This document shows, piece by piece, positions 19,564 to 29,423 of a stretch of DNA of 64,000 bases. The notes beneath the pieces were generated by a model. It did no database searches and had not been told where the DNA came from. It was given only the letters and a program-made list of their open reading frames with translations. The stretch is from Flavobacterium shii (GTDB lineage Bacteria; Bacteroidota; Bacteroidia; Flavobacteriales; Flavobacteriaceae). Every line of letters starts with the position of its first letter. The stretch's first letter is position 1. Location of the stretch: positions 124,001 to 188,000 of the forward strand of contig NZ_JAOZEW010000002.1 in assembly GCF_025847235.1 (NCBI RefSeq), in the 5' to 3' direction. A program made the position numbers and the translations under genes.

Positions 19564-20706
19564 CTACTCTTTTAGTAAATTTCTAGAGATTACTACTTTT
19601 TGAATCTCGGTAGTTCCTTCACCTATAGTACACAGCTTGGAATCTCTATAGAATTTCTCTACAGGATAATCTTTGGTATACCCGTATCCACCATGGATTT
19701 GAACAGCTTCATTGGCCACTTTTACACATACTTCGGATGCGTACATTTTTGCCATTGCCCCCATAGTTGTAACCGGCTTATGTTGCTCTTTTAAGAATGC
19801 AGCCTTATGCAATAGCAACTCAGAAGCCTCTATCTCGGTCGCCATATCTGCCAATTTAAAAGAAATACCTTGAAAATTACTGATTGGCTGCCCGAACTGA
19901 TATCTTTCTTTTGAGTATTTTAAAGCAGCTTCATACGCACCTTTGGCAATTCCTAAAGACAATGCTCCGATAGAAATTCTTCCTCCATCTAGTATTTTCA
20001 TAGATTGAATAAATCCTTCTCCTACATTACCTAATCTATTCGCATCTGGAATTCGGCAATTATCAAAAACCAATTCGGCTGTTTCGCTTGCACGCATTCC
20101 TAGCTTATTTTCTTTTTTCCCTGAAGTAAAACCCGGCATTCCTTTTTCGAATACAAAAGCAGTCATTCCACGAGAATCTCCTTTCTCACCAGTACGCACT
20201 ATAACTACAGCAATATCACCTGACTTAGCATGCGTAATAAAGTTCTTTGCTCCATTTACAATCCAGTGATCTCCATCTTTAACAGCAGTTGTACTCATTC
20301 CTCCTGCATCAGAGCCTGTATTGTGCTCGGTTAAACCCCAAGCTCCAATATATTCGGCAGTAGCTAGCTTAGGAAGCCACTTTTTCTTTTGCTCTTCGTT
20401 ACCAAATGTTAAAATATGATTCGTACATAATGAATTATGAGCCGCAACAGACAAACCAATTGAAGGATCAACTTTGGAAATTTCTTCTATAATAGTTATA
20501 TATTCATGATAACCCAATCCTGAACCACCATATTCTTCTGGAACCAGAACTCCCATAAAACCCATCGCTCCTAATTCTTTGAATAATGGAATTGGAAATA
20601 TTTGCGCTTCATCCCACTCCATTATATAAGGACGGATATTTTTTTCGGCAAATTCTTTTATGGACTGAGCAATCATTAATTGCGTTTCGTTATAATCAAA
20701 ATTCAT
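19564..20706 (-). CDS. Acyl-CoA dehydrogenase
   Basis: FAD enzyme catalysing alpha,beta-dehydrogenation of an acyl-CoA in fatty-acid or branched-chain amino-acid breakdown. From the ATG at 20706 ([20 protein letters not shown]) it has 380 residues, the standard length. Signatures include [17 protein letters not shown], the [12 protein letters not shown] region, [20 protein letters not shown] and the end [21 protein letters not shown], with the catalytic-Glu region in the C-terminal domain. It lies 10 bases after the helix-hairpin-helix gene and is probably co-transcribed with it. Chain-length specificity cannot be read from sequence. Confidence 0.95.
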   Translation of the reverse strand: MNFDYNETQLMIAQSIKEFAEKNIRPYIMEWDEAQIFPIPLFKELGAMGFMGVLVPEEYGGSGLGYHEYITIIEEISKVDPSIGLSVAAHNSLCTNHILTFGNEEQKKKWLPKLATAEYIGAWGLTEHNTGSDAGGMSTTAVKDGDHWIVNGAKNFITHAKSGDIAVVIVRTGEKGDSRGMTAFVFEKGMPGFTSGKKENKLGMRASETAELVFDNCRIPDANRLGNVGEGFIQSMKILDGGRISIGALSLGIAKGAYEAALKYSKERYQFGQPISNFQGISFKLADMATEIEASELLLHKAAFLKEQHKPVTTMGAMAKMYASEVCVKVANEAVQIHGGYGYTKDYPVEKFYRDSKLCTIGEGTTEIQKVVISRNLLKE

Positions 20707-20716
20707 TCTTATATTT

Positions 20717-21604
20717 TTAGAACTCCAAATATAAACCAATTATATTTGCTTTTTCAACAGGAAAGCCCTTAATTTTTATCAAATCCTCAACATTCTTTAT
20801 ATTTCCGTTCATACTACGATAAGTGACGATTTGTTTTGCAAGTGCATATCTAAAATAAGGAAAGACTCCCAACTCCTTTAATGAAGCATCGTTTATAGCT
20901 ATTTTTTTGAATTTAGAAAGCTCGAAAACTTTAAAATGAGTATTTAAATTCGAAATCACTTCGGGCGAAAGCCCCCAAACATCATCGAGTTGTTCCATTG
21001 AAACAAAGTATCCGAAACTTTCTTTTTGTTTTAAGATTCGCAAAGACAATGCCTCTCCTATTCCAAAAACTTTCGTTAAATCTTCTTGAGTTGCTAAATT
21101 TATATCCGATAATATTATTTTTTCTTTTTTGACAAAATTCTTCACGTTGGGATATTTTTTATATTCTTTGGGTTCTTTCTTGTTATTTATCCAATCCGGA
21201 AATTTAAAATACGGAATCATCACATTTAATAATGAATCGGAAATTTTGGTCACTTGTTGAAACTCTTTTGGAGAATTAACATAATTATTATCTTTTCGAA
21301 AATCCAGCAATCTATCAATCTCTTCTACAGACATACCAAGTTTATATCCTTTATAGTCTGTAATAAAATTAGGATTGAACAAATATATTTTCCCTTCCTT
21401 ATTATTACTCGCAATTTTAATTGAATCAATTTCCCTCTGCAAAGACATCCATCTTTCTTTTTCAGGAAAAAATTGCGAAGGCAGACTAAAATCCGCAAAG
21501 AAGTAAACCAACTGCAAAAAAATAATTATTGCAAAAAGCAAAACAATGCCAATTCGCTGTTCTTTACTAAATTTAAAATAAGGAGCAATTTTTCTAAAAT
21601 CCAT
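20717..21604 (-). CDS. ComEA-like helix-hairpin-helix protein, membrane-anchored
   Basis: The 295-residue protein has one N-terminal transmembrane segment (about 19-40, IGIVLLFAIIIFLQLVYFFA) and C-terminal helix-hairpin-helix repeats (INLATQEDLTKVFGIGEALS, ELGVFPYFRYALAKQIVTYR, EDLIKIKGFPVEKANIIGLY). Such proteins bind double-stranded DNA outside or at the membrane in competence systems, but Bacteroidota copies are mostly uncharacterised. No other competence gene is nearby. A minus-strand TAGTTTTG box at 21697-21704 could drive it. Confidence 0.85.
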   Translation of the reverse strand: MDFRKIAPYFKFSKEQRIGIVLLFAIIIFLQLVYFFADFSLPSQFFPEKERWMSLQREIDSIKIASNNKEGKIYLFNPNFITDYKGYKLGMSVEEIDRLLDFRKDNNYVNSPKEFQQVTKISDSLLNVMIPYFKFPDWINNKKEPKEYKKYPNVKNFVKKEKIILSDINLATQEDLTKVFGIGEALSLRILKQKESFGYFVSMEQLDDVWGLSPEVISNLNTHFKVFELSKFKKIAINDASLKELGVFPYFRYALAKQIVTYRSMNGNIKNVEDLIKIKGFPVEKANIIGLYLEF

Positions 21605-21813
21605 TTTTGATCTAAACTTGATTTAACTTGAAGCTGTAAATTAAGTCAAAAACCATTTATTTCGTAAGAAAATATTTAAAATTTTATCATCAAATACAAA
21701 ACTATTTAGATACCTTGTAATACGAAATGTGCGATTAACAAACAATTTCGTAGAATTTTAATTATTTTATAACTTAAAATGCACTTATTGTTTTTATTTT
21801 TTATAAAAAAGAA

Positions 21814-21821
21814 TACATTTG
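21814..21821 (+). promoter_or_regulatory. Promoter -7 box for the amino-acid permease
   Basis: TACATTTG matches TAnnTTTG exactly, 30 bases before the ATG at 21852. A TTG triplet lies 23 bases farther upstream in roughly the -33 position. Confidence 0.65.
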
Positions 21822-21851
21822 GAGCTTAATAACAATTAACCAAAATAATAT

Positions 21852-23303
21852 ATGTCAATTTGGAAAACTAAACCACTTTCGGTATTGCTTAATGAAGCTT
21901 CCGAATCTGAAAAAGGCTTAAAAAGAACCTTATCTTCAGGGTCATTAGTGGCACTAGGTGTAGGTGCAATTATCGGAGCCGGATTATTTTCATTAACCGG
22001 AATTGCCGCAGCTGAACATGCTGGACCTGCAGTTACATTATCCTTTATTCTAGCTGCCATAGGATGTGCTTTTGCAGGTCTTTGCTACGCAGAATTTGCT
22101 TCGATGATACCTGTTGCTGGTAGTGCTTATACATACTCTTATGCAACTATGGGTGAATTTATGGCATGGATTATAGGTTGGGATTTAGTTTTAGAATATG
22201 CATTAGGAGCCGCAACAGTCGGTGTAAGTTGGTCGCGTTATTTACTCGAATTACTTAATAAATATAACATTCATCTTCCGCATAATTTAATTTGTTCTCC
22301 CTGGGAAACATTAAAACTAAGTGACGGAACAATTATAGAAGGCGGAATGATTAACCTTCCTGCCGTTATTATAGTTTCATTGCTTTCATTATTATTAATA
22401 AGAGGTACTAAAGAATCCGCATCTATAAACAACTTCCTAGTAGTTTTAAAAGTTACTGTGGTTATTGTATTCATAGTATTAGGATGGGGTTATATCGATA
22501 CTGCAAACTATACTCCATATATTCCTAAAAATACAGGTGTTTTTGGCGAGTTTGGATGGTCTGGTATAGCTGCCGGTGCTGGTACTGTATTTTTTGCCTT
22601 CATTGGTTTTGATGCTGTTTCTACCGCTGCACAAGAAGCAAAAAATCCTCAAAAAGGAATGCCAATTGGTATTTTAGGATCTTTGGTAATCTGTACTATA
22701 TTATATGTTTTATTTGCTCACGTAATGACTGGCCTTGTACCTTATTATGAGTTTGCTGGTGATGCTAAACCTGCTGCAACAGCATTTGCAAAAACTGGTT
22801 ATACTTTTTTACAAACAGGTCTAATCGTTGCTATTTTAGCTGGTTATACATCCGTAATATTAGTAATGCTAATGGGACAAAGCCGTGTGTTTTACACTAT
22901 GAGCAAAGACGGATTATTGCCATCTTTTTTTAGTGAAATTCACTCAAAATTCAGAACTCCTTGGAAAACTAATCTTTTCTTTTTAGTATTTGTAAGTTTA
23001 TTTGCTGGATTCGTTCCTGTAAGCGATTTAGGACATATGGTAAGCATTGGTACTTTATTAGCTTTTGTATTAGTATGTATAGGTGTTATGGTAATGCGTA
23101 AAAAAATGCCGGATGCTCCAAGATCTTTCAGAACTCCATTAGTACCTTTCGTACCAATTGCAGGTATTGTAATCTGTTTGGCGTTAATGTATTCTTTACC
23201 AAACGAAAGCTGGGTAAGACTTGTAATCTGGATGGCTTTAGGTATTGCTATCTACTTTACTTATGGTAAGAAAAACAGTAAATTAAACAATCCAAGGAAA
23301 TAA
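21852..23303 (+). CDS. Amino-acid permease, APC superfamily
   Basis: The 483-residue polytopic membrane protein has about 12-14 hydrophobic helices. The first helix carries the APC signature (GVGAIIGAGLFSLTGIAA), followed by FAGLCYAEFASMIPVAGSAY and FFAFIGFDAVSTAAQEAKNP, the last typical of the cationic amino-acid transporter subfamily. It probably imports an amino acid by proton symport. It is single-gene, with its own promoter and a strong bidirectional terminator. The substrate is unknown. Confidence 0.92.
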   Translation: MSIWKTKPLSVLLNEASESEKGLKRTLSSGSLVALGVGAIIGAGLFSLTGIAAAEHAGPAVTLSFILAAIGCAFAGLCYAEFASMIPVAGSAYTYSYATMGEFMAWIIGWDLVLEYALGAATVGVSWSRYLLELLNKYNIHLPHNLICSPWETLKLSDGTIIEGGMINLPAVIIVSLLSLLLIRGTKESASINNFLVVLKVTVVIVFIVLGWGYIDTANYTPYIPKNTGVFGEFGWSGIAAGAGTVFFAFIGFDAVSTAAQEAKNPQKGMPIGILGSLVICTILYVLFAHVMTGLVPYYEFAGDAKPAATAFAKTGYTFLQTGLIVAILAGYTSVILVMLMGQSRVFYTMSKDGLLPSFFSEIHSKFRTPWKTNLFFLVFVSLFAGFVPVSDLGHMVSIGTLLAFVLVCIGVMVMRKKMPDAPRSFRTPLVPFVPIAGIVICLALMYSLPNESWVRLVIWMALGIAIYFTYGKKNSKLNNPRK

Positions 23304-23322
23304 TATTCCTCAAGATTAAAAT

Positions 23323-23362
23323 AAAAATGGATTATAAAGTACATACTTTATAATCCATTTTT
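23323..23362. terminator. Bidirectional terminator between permease and PspC-like gene
   Basis: A perfect stem of about 18 bp (aaaaatggattataaagt and its complement) around the loop acat separates the two convergent genes, with A/T tracts at both ends. Confidence 0.9.
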
Positions 23363-23379
23363 TTATGGAGCAAAACAAG

Positions 23380-23607
23380 TTACAAATCAAAAACTGAAGT
23401 TCTTTTGGCTCTAATTAAATCTTTTAACCTAATCCAGAATGCTAAAGTTAAATACACCCCAAACCATAATCCAGCAGTAACAAATGATATGTATATAAAG
23501 AATAAACGGACACTTGTAACTCGCATTCCCAACTTATCGGCTAATCTCGAAGATACATGAAAACCATATTTTTCAAAAAAGAATTTTAGCTTGAGAATTG
23601 CTGACAT
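23380..23607 (-). CDS. PspC-domain small membrane protein
   Basis: The 75-residue protein resembles the PspC domain: an N-terminal amphipathic part (FEKYGFHVSSRLADKLGMRVTSVRLFFI) followed by a transmembrane helix (about 35-59). PspC proteins sense envelope stress in other phyla. Here it is a stand-alone short form with a C-terminal basic tail. Candidate minus-strand promoter boxes are TACTTTTG at 23632-23639 and TAATTTTG at 23640-23647. Confidence 0.8.
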   Translation of the reverse strand: MSAILKLKFFFEKYGFHVSSRLADKLGMRVTSVRLFFIYISFVTAGLWFGVYLTLAFWIRLKDLIRAKRTSVFDL

Positions 23608-23631
23608 AAATGTTTGTTATTAATTGCTAGA

Positions 23632-23639
23632 CAAAAGTA
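23632..23639 (-). promoter_or_regulatory. Promoter -7 box for the PspC-like gene
   Basis: Minus-strand TACTTTTG matches TAnnTTTG exactly, 25 bases upstream of the start. A second match, TAATTTTG at 23640-23647, is adjacent. Confidence 0.55.
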
Positions 23640-23680
23640 CAAAATTAACTAATCAAGCAATTTTCTAATTACCTAATTTC

Positions 23681-24952
23681 CTAATTCCCCTTTAGTAACT
23701 CCATTCCAACAACACAATCCAGACATCTATTTTTATTACAATACTCATTTTTCAACTGCAATAAAGACTGTGTTTCGAAGGCATTACCAGCGTAAATTCC
23801 GAATGACGAGAACTTATCTATAATCGAGTTTCTTTCTGGTTTAATCTCATTTAAAAGTGCTATTAAATCTTCAGATATAGCTTCTCCTCGCTTTTTAGCA
23901 TAAGCAAACTGGATCGGAATAATCGTGTTTATAATAAGTAAATCAACAAATGAATGAGCTGTTTTCTTTAATTTATATGGACTTTCTTTATCAAACTGAT
24001 AATGACTTTGCCAATACGGAGCAACTGTAACTAATAAAAAATCATAAATATCCTTAACTGTCTTTAATGCAATAATTTTAGAGAATAAATTTTGATGCTT
24101 ATGATATAAATTAGCTAGTTGCGAAAGGCGAATTGTTGGGAAATTATCAGGTCTATGTTTAAAAAACTGAACTGGTTCGACATGTACCTTATCAAATTGA
24201 TATTTATGCAAAAGATAAAAATACCTAAACTTTAGATCTTTAAAATAATTATCTTCTTTTTCTACGTCTAATAAACCAGCATTTCCAAAAAGTAATGCTT
24301 CCAGATTTTCAACCTCAAAACTTTCTTTTCGAATTATAGTAAACGGAATCGATTGTGCTAATTCCAAAAATGAATTCCCATTGGTATTTAAGCCAAAATT
24401 CTTCGCCAAAAAACAAAACATAACTGCTTCCCAATCATTATTTGTTAGTGCCAAAAAATCATAAATAGGTTTTGATTTACGCTCTAATCTTTCAAAAAAC
24501 AAACGTTCCTGCCAATTAATGAATGAAAAACCATCAATGTTTTTGATTTCTTTTTCGCAAAAAATCCAAGATTTAGGAACAATCAACGTTTTATAATTCT
24601 TAATAATTTCTTCGGAAACATAGCTCTTCAAAACCAAAACTGGAACTTCTGAATTATTTTGATTAAAAATTTCGGTATCATGCTCCCAAACAACATGTAG
24701 AATTACATTTTCGTATGCCTTATCCTTTTCATGATGATGCAGATACCAATCTGAAGATTTTAAGTGAATCTCTATATTTCCTGCCCATTTTTGATCTTCA
24801 ATTATAACTTGGGCATTAAAAAAATCAGGACCAGCCAATTCCAAGTACTGTCCAACATTGATAATGGTAAGTTCTTCGTTATTATACGTTTTGAGGTTTA
24901 AAGTATCGAACTTCTTATACTTCCAGAGGTAATGCAGAAAATCTTCTTTCAT
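23681..24952 (-). CDS. DUF2851 family protein
   Basis: A 423-residue soluble protein of the DUF2851 family, common in Bacteroidota and without known function. Diagnostic segments include ELAGPDFFNAQVIIEDQKWA, GNIEIHLKSSDWYLHHHEKD and YENVILHVVWEHD near the N-terminus, and a C-terminal CNKNRCLDCVVGMELLKGN with two CxxC-like cysteines. The His-rich HLKSSDWYLHHH stretch and the Cys tail suggest a metal or nucleic-acid site, but that is inference. It is monocistronic. Confidence 0.88.
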   Translation of the reverse strand: MKEDFLHYLWKYKKFDTLNLKTYNNEELTIINVGQYLELAGPDFFNAQVIIEDQKWAGNIEIHLKSSDWYLHHHEKDKAYENVILHVVWEHDTEIFNQNNSEVPVLVLKSYVSEEIIKNYKTLIVPKSWIFCEKEIKNIDGFSFINWQERLFFERLERKSKPIYDFLALTNNDWEAVMFCFLAKNFGLNTNGNSFLELAQSIPFTIIRKESFEVENLEALLFGNAGLLDVEKEDNYFKDLKFRYFYLLHKYQFDKVHVEPVQFFKHRPDNFPTIRLSQLANLYHKHQNLFSKIIALKTVKDIYDFLLVTVAPYWQSHYQFDKESPYKLKKTAHSFVDLLIINTIIPIQFAYAKKRGEAISEDLIALLNEIKPERNSIIDKFSSFGIYAGNAFETQSLLQLKNEYCNKNRCLDCVVGMELLKGN

Positions 24953-25011
24953 TTCTTTAGTCTTTTAAGGATCGACTAAAGTAAACGAAAAAAAGTTAAA
25001 ATGAAGGAAAA

Positions 25012-25494
25012 TTACCTCAATAAATATAATTTAGCACAAGCACGAGCATCAGACAATGCTTCATGGTGATTTAGTTGTATTTTCATTTCTCGACAACAAT
25101 CACTCAATTTGGTAGGTTTAAAGCCTTTGGCTTTATATATTTTAACAGTACATTCCCAACGTGAAGCTATATTTAAATCAGCATAATTAAATCCATACAA
25201 CTCCATAGATTTAACCAAAACATTGCGATCAAAGCTTTCATTATGGGCAACAACAACCCTATTTTCTAAGCGTTTCCTTATTTCTGGATAAACTTCTGTA
25301 AATGATTTTGCATTTATTGTATCTCGAGGATAAATCCCATGAACTCTAATCGTAAATGGCGAATATTCATTCTTGGGAGGCTTAATTAAAGTAACAAATT
25401 CATCTACAATCACTCCATTCTCTACCGTGACTATACCCACAGAACATGGATGGTGTCCAATAGCAGTTTCAAAATCTATAGCAGTAAAAGTCAT
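25012..25494 (-). CDS. DnaQ-like 3'-5' exonuclease (DEDDh)
   Basis: The 160-residue protein contains only the exonuclease domain. ExoI motif FTAIDFETAIG (Asp, Glu), ExoII HNESFDRNVL (Asp) and ExoIII NHHEALSDARACA (His, Asp) are all intact. It resembles stand-alone PolC-type/epsilon-like proofreading or RNA/DNA trimming exonucleases. The substrate cannot be decided. It is transcribed alone, 87 bases downstream of the cystathionine-beta-synthase-like gene and separated from it by a terminator. Confidence 0.9.
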   Translation of the reverse strand: MTFTAIDFETAIGHHPCSVGIVTVENGVIVDEFVTLIKPPKNEYSPFTIRVHGIYPRDTINAKSFTEVYPEIRKRLENRVVVAHNESFDRNVLVKSMELYGFNYADLNIASRWECTVKIYKAKGFKPTKLSDCCREMKIQLNHHEALSDARACAKLYLLR

Positions 25495-25511
25495 TTTTAT
25501 TTGTTTTTAAG

Positions 25512-25557
25512 TCAAAAATGCCACAAATACAGCAAAGTCTTCCGCTATATTTGTGGC
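25512..25557 (-). terminator. Terminator of the CBS-like gene
   Basis: The 10-bp stem gccacaaata/tatttgtggc with an 18-nt loop is followed on the minus strand by ATTTTTG. It lies 24 bases after the stop of the upstream gene. Confidence 0.65.
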
Positions 25558-25581
25558 TATTTCATCTAAATAATTTAAAGT

Positions 25582-26943
25582 TTATTTTATAGAACCAATG
25601 ATATCATATTTTGTAATAATATGGTGATTCCCGTTTCCAAGATCAACTAAAACAGCATCATTTTCTTTGGTAAACAACTTAGAGACTTCTTCTATTGAAG
25701 TACCCATTTTTACAATTGGAAAAGGCTTGCCCATTACTTCTTTAATTGGTTTTTCGGCTACATTTTTGTCTGCCACATAACTTCTAAACAAATCTGTCTC
25801 ATCAACAGAACCTACAAATCCTGTAATATCGACTACTGGAATCTGAGATATTTTATATTTACGCATTCTTTCGATAGCATGCGAAACCAATTCTTCTGTA
25901 CGAACAACAATCAATTGTTTATCTATATGATCTTTTATAACATCCTCTGCTTTGGTGACATTCTCTTCGAGGAAACCACGCTCACGCATCCAATCATCGT
26001 TAAACATCTTACCTACATAGCGACTTCCTGAATCATGAAAAAGAACTACAACCACATCATCTTTTGTAAAATGCTCTTTAAGTTGTAACAATCCTTTCAT
26101 AGCTGCTCCTGCTGAATTACCAACAAAAATCCCTTCTTCCAGAGCAATTTTTCTTGTGTAAACAGCTGCATCTTTATCAGTTACTTTTGTAAAACCATCT
26201 ATCAATGAAAAGTCAACATTTTTTGGTAAAATATCCTCTCCAATACCTTCTGTAATGTATGAATAGATTTCGTTTTCATCAAAAATACCAGTTTCGTGAT
26301 ACTTTTTAAAAACAGAACCATATGTATCAATTCCCCAAATTTTAATATTTGGATTTTTTTCTTTTAAGTATTTTGCAACTCCAGATATTGTCCCACCAGT
26401 CCCTACTCCAACTACAAAATGTGTTATCTTACCATCTGTTTGTTCCCAGATTTCTGGTCCGGTTTGCTCATAATGAGCCAATGAATTCGATGGATTATCA
26501 TATTGATTTACATACCATGAATTTGTAGTTTCTTCGGCTAGACGTTTTGATACTGAATAGTATGAACGAGGATCTGTTGGCTCTACATCGGTTGGGCAAA
26601 CCACAACTTTTGCACCTACAGCACGTAAAATATCCATTTTTTCCTTGGATTGCTTATCAGATATCACACAAATAAGTTTATATCCTTTTATAATAGCAAC
26701 CAATGCCAATCCCATTCCAGTATTTCCCGAAGTACCTTCGATTATAGTTCCTCCTGGCTTTAAGCGCCCATCGGCTTCGGCATCGGCAATCATTTTTACT
26801 GCCATTCTATCTTTTACAGAATTTCCTGGGTTAAAGGTTTCGACTTTCGCCAAAACTAATGCGTCGATTTCGGCAGCAATTTTATTTAATTTGACTAACG
26901 GAGTGTTGCCAATTGTTTCTAAGATATTCTTTGAGTAATTCAT
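25582..26943 (-). CDS. Cystathionine beta-synthase-like PLP enzyme with CBS domains
   Basis: The 453 residues combine a fold-type II PLP domain (1 to about 320) with a C-terminal pair of CBS domains (about 335-453). The PLP lysine lies in NPGNSVKDRM, the PLP-phosphate loop is GTSGNTGMGLA, and GVGTGGTISGVAKYL is present. Likely reaction: condensation of serine or O-acetylserine with homocysteine or sulfide. The heme-binding N-terminus of animal CBS is absent, as in bacterial forms. The CBS pair may bind S-adenosylmethionine. Cysteine synthase activity is the main alternative. Confidence 0.88.
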   Translation of the reverse strand: MNYSKNILETIGNTPLVKLNKIAAEIDALVLAKVETFNPGNSVKDRMAVKMIADAEADGRLKPGGTIIEGTSGNTGMGLALVAIIKGYKLICVISDKQSKEKMDILRAVGAKVVVCPTDVEPTDPRSYYSVSKRLAEETTNSWYVNQYDNPSNSLAHYEQTGPEIWEQTDGKITHFVVGVGTGGTISGVAKYLKEKNPNIKIWGIDTYGSVFKKYHETGIFDENEIYSYITEGIGEDILPKNVDFSLIDGFTKVTDKDAAVYTRKIALEEGIFVGNSAGAAMKGLLQLKEHFTKDDVVVVLFHDSGSRYVGKMFNDDWMRERGFLEENVTKAEDVIKDHIDKQLIVVRTEELVSHAIERMRKYKISQIPVVDITGFVGSVDETDLFRSYVADKNVAEKPIKEVMGKPFPIVKMGTSIEEVSKLFTKENDAVLVDLGNGNHHIITKYDIIGSIK

Positions 26944-26997
26944 TATTGTTGAGTTTGGAAATTATAAGGTCCGGTTCTCTTTATTATTAATTAATTT

Positions 26998-28962
26998 TTA
27001 TTGGAAGAAATTCCAAGTTAAACCAAATCGGATTACAAAATCACGATAAGGATTATTAGGTGCAGAATAGTAATTACTACCAGAAAATGATGAGTTAAAA
27101 TGCTCTGCTTTTAAAAATATTCTAGTTTGTTTAATTCTTGCATTTATAAAGAAATCAAAGTTCGGATAATTTCCGATTTCTTTTTTATTTTGAACAAAAA
27201 ATTCTCCTATTACAGGATTATAATCGTTACCATAGTAACTTGTGAAATAATTAAACACAATCCCAGTTTGTAAAAAAAGTGCTTTCTTAAAGAAATAACT
27301 GGTATAATACAAAGTGTTTCTTGTTACGATTTCCGGAACATTTAAGATCGCGTCCGACTGACCTACTTTTTGATATAGAATCGTATTATCCAAAGCAAAT
27401 CGACCAAATTTAAATTCTTTACTTGCTTTTACCTCTAAATAATTTATTGCATTATTATATTGTGCCGGTTTTATAATTTGTGTTCTCACAGCTTCTTCTG
27501 CAACTGTAGACTGATCTTCGAAATACAAATGATCATTTAATACTGAATACTGAAATGACATATTAACCCAAGGTGTAACTGCACTAGCACTAAGTGAATT
27601 AATCTTTTCATTTTTAAAATTATTCGACCAGTTGTATTCGACAAAGCTACTTTGATATAAATTATAAGTATTATTAGGCAGCTTACTTATATTTTGATAT
27701 TGAAATACGAACTGAATTTTATCACTGAAATGATATTTCAATTTCGCCTCCAAATCCGAAATAGATTCCTTTGTTACTGATCTTGAGTATAAAAATCTTC
27801 CATTCCATTTATTTTTTTGATATTCATATTGACCTCCAAAACTATTAATATCCTGACTTAATGAACTAGGAATAACAACTCCATTATCAAAAATTAAAAC
27901 CCTTCCGTAATAAAAATTACTTCTAAAATCATCAACAAAAAACTGAAATTTTCCTAGGAGTACATTTTCATAAGCAACCCCTACCTTATTATACATCTTA
28001 TTATAATGAGCCTGATCGTTAATTCCGCTCGTCATATAAGAGTCTCCAAATCGAAGAATCCTTGTTCCTCCTACAGTTGACAAAACAGTTGGCTGATTAT
28101 ACTCAAAAAATTTATTCTCGTAATTAAATTGGTGTGTTACATATAAATTATTACTTCCGTGTGTTTCATTTACTCGGTAAGCATGATCAAAAAATAATCT
28201 CTTTCCTTTTAAAAAGGATCTCGCATCGGTTAAATAAACTTCTAGCCTTTGACGATTTTTATAGTCTGGATTACCACTTTCAAAATCTGAAGGTGTTGTT
28301 ATCCCCCCATTTTCTTCATTCAGGATATCCTGATAAGTATAATGCCCGTTAATATAATATTGACCATGTTTAGTTCTATAACTGGCAGTTAATTTAAAAT
28401 TCCCTGTACTAGACATCTGATTAATATAATTCCCCTCTGATCGTAATCCTTTATATTCTGCAGAAACATTAAACCGTTCTGTAGTATTCAGGGTTATAAA
28501 TGAATCTAATGTTTGTCCTTTATTAATTGTAGATTTAAAATATAATTCGGTCAAAGGTGTTGCAACTGAATAATAAATAACGTCATTGGCTTCTAGAAAA
28601 TTAAAATGCTTGGCTTTATATCCCATTTCCGGATATGGGTTAAAATCTGTCAGACTATATTGTAATGTATTATAAGTTTGCCCAATATTAGAAAAAGCCA
28701 AAAGTCCAAAATTATCCTTTCGCAAATAATTATGACTGTATTCTTTTTGAATTGTAAGCGATGTATCTACATAAGTAGTATCGCGCTCGAGTGTAATGAA
28801 TCGATATTGATCTACTCTTGCTACTTTCTTTTTGGCTTTTATAGTGTCATTAAGACCATGATGCTGGCCATTCATGTCTAAATTGCTTTTATTATTTGTT
28901 TTTTCCTGAGAAAATAATAGTGTCGGCAGTACTAAAAAATAAATAAAAAAAAGAATTCTCAT
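26998..28962 (-). CDS. Putative porin (Bacteroidota family)
   Basis: The 654-residue protein has a signal peptide (MRILFFIYFLVLPTLLFSQ) and a long C-terminal region of alternating aromatic/polar beta-strands ending in RFGLTWNFFQ, with the terminal aromatic expected for an outer-membrane barrel. It resembles the family annotated as putative porin in flavobacteria; function is unknown. A minus-strand TACCTTTG box at 29000-29007 lies 38 bases before the start. The CBS-like gene follows 54 bases later and may be read through. Confidence 0.8.
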   Translation of the reverse strand: MRILFFIYFLVLPTLLFSQEKTNNKSNLDMNGQHHGLNDTIKAKKKVARVDQYRFITLERDTTYVDTSLTIQKEYSHNYLRKDNFGLLAFSNIGQTYNTLQYSLTDFNPYPEMGYKAKHFNFLEANDVIYYSVATPLTELYFKSTINKGQTLDSFITLNTTERFNVSAEYKGLRSEGNYINQMSSTGNFKLTASYRTKHGQYYINGHYTYQDILNEENGGITTPSDFESGNPDYKNRQRLEVYLTDARSFLKGKRLFFDHAYRVNETHGSNNLYVTHQFNYENKFFEYNQPTVLSTVGGTRILRFGDSYMTSGINDQAHYNKMYNKVGVAYENVLLGKFQFFVDDFRSNFYYGRVLIFDNGVVIPSSLSQDINSFGGQYEYQKNKWNGRFLYSRSVTKESISDLEAKLKYHFSDKIQFVFQYQNISKLPNNTYNLYQSSFVEYNWSNNFKNEKINSLSASAVTPWVNMSFQYSVLNDHLYFEDQSTVAEEAVRTQIIKPAQYNNAINYLEVKASKEFKFGRFALDNTILYQKVGQSDAILNVPEIVTRNTLYYTSYFFKKALFLQTGIVFNYFTSYYGNDYNPVIGEFFVQNKKEIGNYPNFDFFINARIKQTRIFLKAEHFNSSFSGSNYYSAPNNPYRDFVIRFGLTWNFFQ

Positions 28963-29423
28963 TTGAAAGGGTTATATATAGATAATAATTTTAGTGAAGC
29001 AAAGGTAAATTATAAAAACATATAAATAAAAAAACACTGCAAATTATACCATTACATTGGCAAATAGAAAGAAAACAATTTATTTCTCGAAAAATTTCAT
29101 ACAAATTCATATCAAAAACTAAAACTCATTTTATTTTAATAATGGATTAGCATTAATTTCTGCTCTTGAAATTAACCATTGCCCTTTTTTTTACGAGAGC
29201 AATAATCATAACTCGGCTTGTAATTTCTGAGTCATGATTACTTCTGTTCTATCTAAAAGAGTATTAGTTTTCTTTAAATCAAAAAAGAATCATAACAGCA
29301 TCTGGTCTAATCTTGCTTTTGCTTCTAATGAGATACATTTCGACTGCATGCATTTAAGTTTCAATTGTCGTTTTAATTTTACTTCCGATAAAATTTTATA
29401 ATATTTGTAATTCAAAAAAAACT
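28963..29423. other. 461-base intergenic region between divergent porin and rnhB
   Basis: It contains the porin promoter box and an imperfect hairpin near 29200-29240 (aatcataactcgg against ctgagtcatgatt). No open frame of interest, no tRNA and no exact plus-strand TAnnTTTG box before rnhB is seen; AATATTTG near 29401 is one mismatch off. Confidence 0.5.
29000..29007 (-). promoter_or_regulatory. Promoter -7 box for the putative porin
   Basis: Minus-strand TACCTTTG (caaaggta on plus) matches TAnnTTTG exactly, 38 bases upstream of the porin ATG. Confidence 0.6.
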